From: an uncultured bacterium
GTDB taxonomy: Bacteria; Verrucomicrobiota; Kiritimatiellia; CAIKKV01; CAITUY01
Length of the DNA stretch: 49,111 nucleotides
Assembly (NCBI GenBank): GCA_903908715.1
Contig: CAIVSY010000099.1
Coordinates: forward strand, 1 to 49,111
Reading direction: 5' to 3'
Part shown: positions 43,936 through 49,111 of the stretch, piece by piece
Position numbering within the stretch: the first letter of the stretch is position 1
Layout: each line of letters opens with the position of its first letter
The notes under the pieces: model-generated
The model's input: the letters and a program-made list of their open reading frames with translations, nothing else
Told to the model about the DNA's origin: nothing
Databases searched by the model: none
Translations under genes and position numbers: made by a program

Positions 43936-44385
43936 CTATTCCTGCACTACCCAGACCTTGATCAGGGCCTCGACTTCCGGCAGAAGCTTGATCCGAACAT
44001 CAAAAACGCCTAACTCCCGGATCGGCGAATCCAGGAGCACGGCATGCTTGTCCACGGCAAACCCCTGGGATTCAAGCACCTTGGCGATATCCGCGGGCGT
44101 CACAGAGCCGAACAGCTTCTCGCCCTCTCCAACCTTCATGGGAATCGTGCAGGAAGCCTTCTGCAGCCGGGCAACCATTTCCCGGGCCTTTTCCACCGCT
44201 GCCTTGCGCTCGGCCTCGCGCTGCTGCTGCAACTTCGCCAACCGCCGCCGCGTGGCATCGGTCACCGGTGCCGCCATCTTCTTGGGAATCAGGAAATTCC
44301 TGGCATACCCTTCACTGACACGCACCACCTGGCCCTCGGAGCCAAGATCCTTCACATCCTGCATCAAGATCACTTCAAACGCCAT
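43936..44385 (-). CDS. rplI: 50S ribosomal protein bL9
   Basis: bL9 binds 23S rRNA near the L1 stalk. The 149-residue protein has the N-terminal domain with VILMQDVKDLGSEGQVVRV and GYARNFLIPKKMA, a long connecting helix (about 45-80) and a C-terminal domain. GGGAGGG precedes the ATG. It belongs to the conserved rpsF-ssb-rpsR-rplI-dnaB order. Confidence 0.96.
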   Translation of the reverse strand: MAFEVILMQDVKDLGSEGQVVRVSEGYARNFLIPKKMAAPVTDATRRRLAKLQQQREAERKAAVEKAREMVARLQKASCTIPMKVGEGEKLFGSVTPADIAKVLESQGFAVDKHAVLLDSPIRELGVFDVRIKLLPEVEALIKVWVVQE

Positions 44386-44469
44386 TGCTCATCCCTCCCA
44401 TTATGAATCATGCGCCCGCGCGGAACCCAAGCCACACCCTTAAGGCATGACAGGCATCCCCGGCATGAA

Positions 44470-44700
44470 TTACCGCATCAATCCCATTGTCCGCGCCCGC
44501 CGGATCGCCCGGGCAATCGAACGCTGAACCTGGGGATTCACTCCCGTCAGCCGCGCCGGCAGGATCTTGCCCTGCTCCGAAACGAACTTGCGCAACAGTT
44601 CGTAGTCGCGCGGATCAATGGACTTGATCTGCTCCGCCTGCGGCACACGCCGCTTGGACACCATCATTGTGTTCTCTCGAGTATTCGCCATTGGCTTCAT
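44470..44700 (-). CDS. rpsR: 30S ribosomal protein bS18
   Basis: bS18 pairs with bS6 on the platform of the small subunit. The 76-residue protein shows IDPRDYELLRKFVSEQGKIL and the basic end QRSIARAIRRARTMGLM. The N-terminal zinc-type cysteines seen in some bS18 proteins are missing. AAGAGG precedes the ATG at 44700; an ATG at 44691 is a second possibility. Confidence 0.95.
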   Translation of the reverse strand: MKPMANTRENTMMVSKRRVPQAEQIKSIDPRDYELLRKFVSEQGKILPARLTGVNPQVQRSIARAIRRARTMGLMR

Positions 44701-44712
44701 GTTTCCTCTTCC

Positions 44713-45165
44713 TTAAAAGGGCAGGTTATCATCATTTCCCGTATCCGGAGGCGGTTCTGCGGGAGCTTCCTCCCGCGCCCCGGACCTCGCTGGCACACCC
44801 GCGGCCGAATCAGCCGAATCACTGTATTCCGCCCGCTTCGGCGCGCCCATGAACTGCACCCGGTCCGCCACCACACGCAACCGGTTGTTCTTCTGGCCGT
44901 CCTTCTCCCATTCCTCGTAGTTCAGCCGCCCCTCGACAAACAGCGACGATCCCTTTGCCAGATACTGGCCGCACGTCTCCGCCTGCCGCCCCCAGACCAC
45001 CACGCTCACAAAACAGGTCTCATCCCTCTCCTCGCCGGTCGCCGTCTTGTACCGACGGCTCACCGCCAAGCGCAGGTCTCCAACCGCCTTTCCGGAAGAG
45101 AGATAACGCACTTCCGGATCACGCGTCAGGTTCCCGATCAAAAACACCCGGTTGAGGCTTGCCAT
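44713..45165 (-). CDS. ssb: Single-stranded DNA-binding protein
   Basis: SSB coats single-stranded DNA in replication and repair. The 150-residue protein has an OB fold (about 1-110) with LNRVFLIGNLTRDPEVRY and SLFVEGRLNYEEW, an acidic/Pro-rich linker and the C-terminal tip DDNLPF that docks partner proteins. ATG 45165 gives the family-typical MASLNRV start. It lies 16 bases after rpsF. Confidence 0.95.
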   Translation of the reverse strand: MASLNRVFLIGNLTRDPEVRYLSSGKAVGDLRLAVSRRYKTATGEERDETCFVSVVVWGRQAETCGQYLAKGSSLFVEGRLNYEEWEKDGQKNNRLRVVADRVQFMGAPKRAEYSDSADSAAGVPARSGAREEAPAEPPPDTGNDDNLPF

Positions 45166-45181
45166 GGAAAATCCCAATCCA

Positions 45182-45541
45182 TCATGCCGGGGTTGTCGCG
45201 GAGCGTTCCATCCGGGCCGCCGGAGCGCTCACGGGCGGCGGCTGCGCCGCCTGCTTCTCGCTCAGCTTCACGATCTGGCAACGGAAGACATCGTCATTCA
45301 GCTTGTAACGGGCGTTCAGGGCCGCCAGTTTGTCCCCATCCATGGCAAACGTCACCGCCAGGTAGAAACCAGTTTCCTTCTTCTGCAGAGGACGGGCAAA
45401 CGAACGCTGCCCCATCTCACGCTTGTTCAGGATCTTTCCACCCAACTTCTCGATCTCACCCACCACGTAGCCGGTCATCTCGCCAACCCGCTCATCCCGC
45501 ACCGATTCGCCGAAAATAAACAACCCATCATATGTATTCAT
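45182..45541 (-). CDS. rpsF: 30S ribosomal protein bS6
   Basis: bS6 forms a dimer with bS18 in the small subunit. The 119 residues show YDGLFIFGESV, the LGGKILNKREMGQRSFA strand and GFYLAVTFAM. The last 25 residues are an Ala/Pro-rich tail. AGGAGG precedes the ATG, which overlaps the pth stop (ATGA). Confidence 0.95.
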   Translation of the reverse strand: MNTYDGLFIFGESVRDERVGEMTGYVVGEIEKLGGKILNKREMGQRSFARPLQKKETGFYLAVTFAMDGDKLAALNARYKLNDDVFRCQIVKLSEKQAAQPPPVSAPAARMERSATTPA

Positions 45542-46149
45542 GCCTTACCTCCTGACACTGTTTCCTCGCCGCCGTTCACCGGCCCCCGCGTATTGAAGCG
45601 GTTCATCGCCGCATCCATTCCCTCCCGGACCACACACAAGGCCGCATCTGCGGCCTTCTCCACGATGTCCCGCACCTGCTCCCACTCATTCCGGCTGAAC
45701 GCCGTCAGCACATGCCGCACCAGGTCGCCGCCATCCTCCTGCCGTCCAATACCCACGCGCAACCGCTCATACTCCGTCACGCCAAGCACACCGGCAATCG
45801 ATTCCAGTCCCCTGTGCCCCGCACTGCCACCTTTCTTCCTCAACCTCAAGCTTCCCAGCGGTAAATCCGCGTCGTCCACCACCACCAGCAAGTCCGCCGC
45901 CACCAGCTTGCGGTATGCCAGCACCGCCGCAACCGCCCGGCCGCTGCTGTTCATGTAGGTCTGCGGCTCAACCAGCAGAAGCTCGCATCCCTCATGCCCG
46001 GCCGCGGCCACCCGCGCCTCGAAACGGGACTGCAACTTGAACTTCGCCCCAAGCCTTTCCGCCAACCGCTCCACCACCATGAACCCGACGTTATGCGGCG
46101 TCCGCGCATACTCTTCGCCCGGATTGCCAAGACCGACAATGACTTTCAC
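45538..46149 (-). CDS. pth: Peptidyl-tRNA hydrolase
   Basis: Pth frees tRNA from peptidyl-tRNAs that drop off ribosomes. The 203-residue protein starts MKVIVGLGNPGEEY from a GTG at 46149 (a GTG six bases earlier is equally possible). It has the catalytic histidine in RTPHNVGFMV, then PQTYMNSSG and the Asp in VVVDDADLPLG. GGSAGHRGLESI follows. It lies between rplY and rpsF, an arrangement common in bacteria. Confidence 0.95.
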   Translation of the reverse strand: MKVIVGLGNPGEEYARTPHNVGFMVVERLAERLGAKFKLQSRFEARVAAAGHEGCELLLVEPQTYMNSSGRAVAAVLAYRKLVAADLLVVVDDADLPLGSLRLRKKGGSAGHRGLESIAGVLGVTEYERLRVGIGRQEDGGDLVRHVLTAFSRNEWEQVRDIVEKAADAALCVVREGMDAAMNRFNTRGPVNGGEETVSGGKA

Positions 46150-46205
46150 TTGCACAACCCCGGGCCCACACTTCAAACAGCCACACGATCGGCCTCACGG
46201 GCCGG

Positions 46206-46919
46206 TTACTTCTTCTCCTTGCCCTTCTCCTTCTCCGGCTTGGCTTCGCTCTTGGCTTCGCCTTCCGCAGCTTCCCCTTCTTCCTTCTTCTTCCCGATGA
46301 CCTCGGGCTCCGCAGGCGCCGCACCTTCCGCACCCGGAGCCGCTTCCTCCACCTTCTCCTCACGCGGCGCCACAACCGTGGCCACGGCCACATCGCCGCT
46401 CGTGAGCACATGGAGCTTCGAATCCAAGACCAGGTCCCGGACCATCAGCGTATGCCCGAGCCCCAGACTGGAGACATCCACGTCAATCGAATCCACCAGA
46501 TCACCCGGCAAACACTCGACTTCCAGATGACGCAGCACGTGTTCGAGAATACCGCTCTGCTGGGACACACCCACCGGCTCGCCCTTGAGGTTGATCGGGA
46601 TCGTTACGCGCATCTTGCGGGTCATGGAAATCTCAACAAAATCCGCATGCAAGACCCCGCCCATCACCGCCTCGTGCTGGACTTCGCGCAACAAGGCCTT
46701 GGTCGTGCCTTCCCCTTCAACATCCAGGTCGATAATCAGGTTCTCCCCCGTGTGATGCTGCAACAGAGTATCAAACGCATGCCGGTTGACCTGGATCGAA
46801 CGGGATCCCTTTTCTCCATAGACCACCGCAGGCAACCATCCCGATTTCCGCAACGCATGGGACGCGGCCGTCCCCTTGACCACCCGCTTGCTTACCGACA
46901 ACTTGATTTCCTTCGCCAT
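46206..46919 (-). CDS. rplY: 50S ribosomal protein bL25 (CTC form)
   Basis: bL25 binds 5S rRNA. The 237-residue long (CTC/TL5) form is seen here. An N-terminal 5S-binding barrel (about 1-95) shows GWLPAVVYGEKGSRSIQV and LLREVQHEAVMGGVLHADFV. A second beta domain (95-185) follows, then a Glu/Lys/Ala-rich tail ending KPEKEKGKEKK. AGGAG precedes the ATG. It sits 21 bases after prs. Confidence 0.94.
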   Translation of the reverse strand: MAKEIKLSVSKRVVKGTAASHALRKSGWLPAVVYGEKGSRSIQVNRHAFDTLLQHHTGENLIIDLDVEGEGTTKALLREVQHEAVMGGVLHADFVEISMTRKMRVTIPINLKGEPVGVSQQSGILEHVLRHLEVECLPGDLVDSIDVDVSSLGLGHTLMVRDLVLDSKLHVLTSGDVAVATVVAPREEKVEEAAPGAEGAAPAEPEVIGKKKEEGEAAEGEAKSEAKPEKEKGKEKK

Positions 46920-46940
46920 ACGCTCCTATCCTTCCCTTTA

Positions 46941-47870
46941 CTACAACTTGAACAAAGAGGATACCGACTGGTTGTCATGAATCCTCAGGATCGCCTCACC
47001 CAGCAGACCGGCAACGGATAACACCGCCACCTTCACCTTGTCGTTGGTCTTCCGCAATGGAACCGTGTCGGTCACCACCAACTCCCGGATCTCGGAATTC
47101 TGCAACCGCTCAAACCCCATCTCCGTCAACACCGCATGCGAAACAGCCGCATAAATGCTTTCCGCGCCGTTCGCCTTGAGGATGGCCGCCGCTGTCGTCA
47201 GGGTCCCGGCCGTCGTGCAAAGGTCGTCCACCAGCACGCAGTTGCAGCCCCGCACATCCCCAACCATCGTCAGGGCCTCGACATCGCAAGGCCCCTTGCG
47301 CTGCTTGGCCACCAACGCCAGTCCCGCCCCGAGCATCTCACTATAGGCATGCGCCATCTTGAGGCCGCCGGTATCCGGCGAAACCACAACAGGATTCTTC
47401 AATTCCTTTTCACGCAGATACTTGACAATCACAGGCGACGCATACAGATGATCCACCGGGATATCAAAAAAGCCCTGCAGCTGCTGCGCGTGAAGATCAA
47501 CGGTCAGCAACCGGTTCGTCCCGGCCGCCACCAGCAGGTTGGCCACCAGCTTGGCCGTGATCGGAACCCGGGGCTGATCCTTTCGATCCTGCCGCGCATA
47601 CCCGTAGAATGGCATAACAGCCGTAATCCTGGCCGCGGAAGCGCGCCGCAAAGCGTCAATCATGATCAGCAGTTCCATCAGGTTCTCGTTCGGCGGCGAA
47701 CAGGTGGGCTGCACCACAAACACATCCTTGCCGCGGACATTCTCCTGGATCTTGACCCACGTTTCACCGTCCGGAAAACGGTTGATCAATGCTTTGCCCA
47801 GCGGAATGCCCAGATAATCGGCAATCCGCTGTGCCAGTTCGGGATTGGCTGATCCTGTAAAAATCCTCAT
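46941..47870 (-). CDS. prs: Ribose-phosphate pyrophosphokinase
   Basis: Prs makes phosphoribosyl pyrophosphate for nucleotide, His and Trp synthesis. The 309-residue protein shows the ATP flexible loop (VMPFYGYARQDRKDQPR), the PP-binding motif VVSPDTGGLKMA and the ribose-5-phosphate loop LVDDLCTTAGTLTTAA. In the last motif the more usual DTAGT is TTAGT. ATG 47870, with GGAG upstream, gives the expected N-terminus MRIFTGSANPEL. It starts 32 bases after tRNA-Gln on the same strand. Confidence 0.95.
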   Translation of the reverse strand: MRIFTGSANPELAQRIADYLGIPLGKALINRFPDGETWVKIQENVRGKDVFVVQPTCSPPNENLMELLIMIDALRRASAARITAVMPFYGYARQDRKDQPRVPITAKLVANLLVAAGTNRLLTVDLHAQQLQGFFDIPVDHLYASPVIVKYLREKELKNPVVVSPDTGGLKMAHAYSEMLGAGLALVAKQRKGPCDVEALTMVGDVRGCNCVLVDDLCTTAGTLTTAAAILKANGAESIYAAVSHAVLTEMGFERLQNSEIRELVVTDTVPLRKTNDKVKVAVLSVAGLLGEAILRIHDNQSVSSLFKL

Positions 47871-47902
47871 CGATTCCGACTCCATCAAACCCGCATCCAT
47901 CA

Positions 47903-47977
47903 TGGCTGCCCGACTAGGACTCGAACCTAGACTCTAGCCTCCAAAGGGCCGTGTGCTACCGATTACACCATCGGGCA
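47903..47977 (-). tRNA. tRNA-Gln(UUG)
   Basis: The 75-base gene is complete with an encoded CCA. Acceptor TGCCCGA pairs with TCGGGCA, giving the weak U1:A72 pair typical of tRNA-Gln. The D-arm is GTGT/GCAC, and the T-arm is intact with GTTCGAGTC. The anticodon loop CTTTGGA gives anticodon TTG. Pair 27-43 is a C-A mismatch in an otherwise good anticodon stem. The 5' 44 bases are also the last codons of ispE. Confidence 0.95.
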
Positions 47978-48878
47978 ACACCTGCGCCACCCGGGTCCAT
48001 AACCACGGCCCCGTTCCGCAACGCACACACTCCTCCACCGCCCTCGCCTGCTCTTCCGTGCGGGCCAAGGCAAACAACGACGCGCCACTTCCAGACAACA
48101 ATACACCCAAGGCCCCCGCGGCTTTCAACCTTTCGGCCAACAGGCCGAGGAGCGGATATTTCCTGAAAACAGGCTCCTCAAGCGAGTTTCGCAAGCACGC
48201 GGATGCCAGGTCTATGTCGCCTTTCTCCAGCGCAAAAGCAGCATTCTTAGAGATTTCCGCAAAGGAAGTCAACCCTGTTCTGTAGCGGGAATAGACATCC
48301 CCCGTCGGGACACTGAATCCGGGATTGACCACAACCACCCACCACTTCGTTCCAACCGGCCACCGGCACGGAATCAGCCGCACCCGCTCCCCCCTCCCCT
48401 CCATCAGAACCGCCCGACCGGCCACCATTGCAGGTATGTCGGAACCCAACCGGGCCCCCAGTTCCATCAAGGACTCCAGGGATAACCCGGCCCCCCACAG
48501 GCGGTTCAACCCGGTCAAAACGGCCGCAGCATCCGCACTCCCGCCCCCAAGCCCACCGCCGATCGGAATGTTCTTCCGGATGACAATCCGGGCTCCCGCA
48601 GCACAGCGTACGTGCTCCTGCAGCAACCGCGCCGCCCGGCTGGCCAGATTATCGGCAGCCGCCGGCAGCAGCGCCCCGTTGCCGGCGGGCAACCCCTCCG
48701 CGCTGCAGAACACTTCCACGCCAGACGCTGCCGTGAAGGTAATCTCGTCCCCGAGAGAAATCGGCACCACAAGACTCCGGAGCTCATGGTATCCATCCGC
48801 CCGCTTGCCGAGCACCTCCAAAAAGAGGTTGATCTTGGCCGGCGCCAGCATCTGAATCAATTGTCCGTTCTTGACCAT
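47934..48878 (-). CDS. ispE: 4-diphosphocytidyl-2-C-methyl-D-erythritol kinase
   Basis: IspE phosphorylates CDP-ME in the MEP isoprenoid pathway. The 314-residue GHMP kinase shows APAKINLFLEVLGKRADGYH, the ATP loop NIPIGGGLGGGSADAAA and LLSGSGASLFALA. The start is ATG 48878, or ATG 48851 for a nine-residue shorter N-terminus. No stop codon occurs before the tRNA, so the frame runs 44 bases into tRNA-Gln and ends at a TAG formed by bases of its anticodon stem region. The last 13 residues are thus tRNA-encoded. Confidence 0.92.
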   Translation of the reverse strand: MVKNGQLIQMLAPAKINLFLEVLGKRADGYHELRSLVVPISLGDEITFTAASGVEVFCSAEGLPAGNGALLPAAADNLASRAARLLQEHVRCAAGARIVIRKNIPIGGGLGGGSADAAAVLTGLNRLWGAGLSLESLMELGARLGSDIPAMVAGRAVLMEGRGERVRLIPCRWPVGTKWWVVVVNPGFSVPTGDVYSRYRTGLTSFAEISKNAAFALEKGDIDLASACLRNSLEEPVFRKYPLLGLLAERLKAAGALGVLLSGSGASLFALARTEEQARAVEECVRCGTGPWLWTRVAQVLPDGVIGSTRPFGG

Positions 48879-48922
48879 AGGCGCGCCCCAGTATCAAACC
48901 CCATCCTGCCATGTCAAGCACA

Positions 48923-49111
48923 CTACGGACGCTCCCGGCGGGTAATATCCTGCTTGGCCACCAGTTCGGCATATTCCGGGCAGGTGGAAAGCAACTCCTC
49001 ATGCGGCGCAATCCCGAGAACCTTGCCCTCCTGGAGCATGAGGATGCGGTCACACGCCAAAATGGTGGAAAGACGGTGGGCAATGAGGATAGCCGTCCTG
49101 CCCTTGAGAGA
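48923..49111 (-). CDS. ABC transporter ATP-binding protein, C-terminal part
   Basis: Only the last 62 codons are in the window. They show the end of an ABC nucleotide-binding domain with the H-loop LIAHRLSTI and RILMLQEGKVLG, then HEELLSTCPEYAELV, as in MsbA/multidrug exporter half-transporters. Membrane domains and Walker motifs lie beyond the window edge. It stops about 45 bases before the ispE start on the same strand. A lipid A flippase would fit the lpxD neighbourhood but is not shown. Confidence 0.85.
   Translation of the reverse strand, partial: SLKGRTAILIAHRLSTILACDRILMLQEGKVLGIAPHEELLSTCPEYAELVAKQDITRRERP

Noticed and set aside
48784..49083. A 99-residue minus-strand frame at the right edge
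   Set aside because: The real gene is in another frame: the ABC ATPase end with LIAHRLSTI, stopping at 48923.

Overview
The window looks like a chromosomal stretch of a GC-rich diderm bacterium. bamA, skp/ompH, lpxD and gmhA show an outer membrane with lipid A and heptose-type sugars. A large secreted C25 peptidase ends in the acidic 'DEDGDGMAAWQEYIAGTDP' type of tail that I associate with the PVC superphylum (Kiritimatiellota, Lentisphaerota, Verrucomicrobiota). That placement is an inference from protein style; no rRNA gene is present to prove it.

Layout. (1) 1-550: probable right end of an integrated element. It holds a phospholipase A2-like gene, a dense cluster of perfect palindromes, and the 5' half of a tRNA-Lys gene that stops at the anticodon loop. 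(2) 551-2576: sparse DNA with a strong leftward promoter, a doubtful small ORF and one unrecognised membrane protein with a Pro/Ala linker. (3) 2577-7202: arginine cluster argJ-argB-argD, an intrinsic terminator, then argG. (4) 7226-13078, rightward: thiD, a comEC core without its hydrolase domain, an S41 processing peptidase, tsaD and an AraC regulator. (5) 13125-18632, leftward: hoxF-hoxU-hoxY-hoxH-hoxW, a complete group 3d NAD-reducing [NiFe] hydrogenase with its maturation protease, followed by a lone receiver protein. (6) 18817-24713: C25 peptidase, an Ebo-type TatD hydrolase, then the reverse-strand pair of a GGCT-like protein and shikimate kinase, a lipoprotein and a small DUF486 membrane protein. 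(7) 24740-32163, leftward: ogt-bioA-pdxB with overlapping ends, mscL, and gmhA followed by an orphan NMT1-type lipoprotein and a hybrid histidine kinase. (8) 32309-36331, rightward: SH3b protein, M48 lipoprotein peptidase, CHASE2-adenylate cyclase, queF. (9) 36491-49111, all leftward: a housekeeping run of ABC exporter ATPase (partial), ispE, tRNA-Gln, prs, rplY, pth, rpsF, ssb, rpsR, rplI, dnaB, bamA, skp, lpxD, galE, recA.

How the genes work together. The arg genes make N-acetylornithine and then argininosuccinate; argC, argF and argH must lie elsewhere. The hox genes exchange electrons between H2 and NAD(H) in the cytoplasm. The bamA-skp-lpxD block handles outer-membrane protein assembly and lipid A. 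Many start codons overlap the preceding stop (ATGA or GTGA), so translational coupling is common.

The observations most worth a second look are the broken tRNA-Lys and palindrome cluster with the PLA2-like gene at the left edge, the ispE reading frame that terminates inside tRNA-Gln, and the substrate-binding lipoprotein next to a hybrid kinase with no transporter. I found no CRISPR array, insertion sequence or rRNA.
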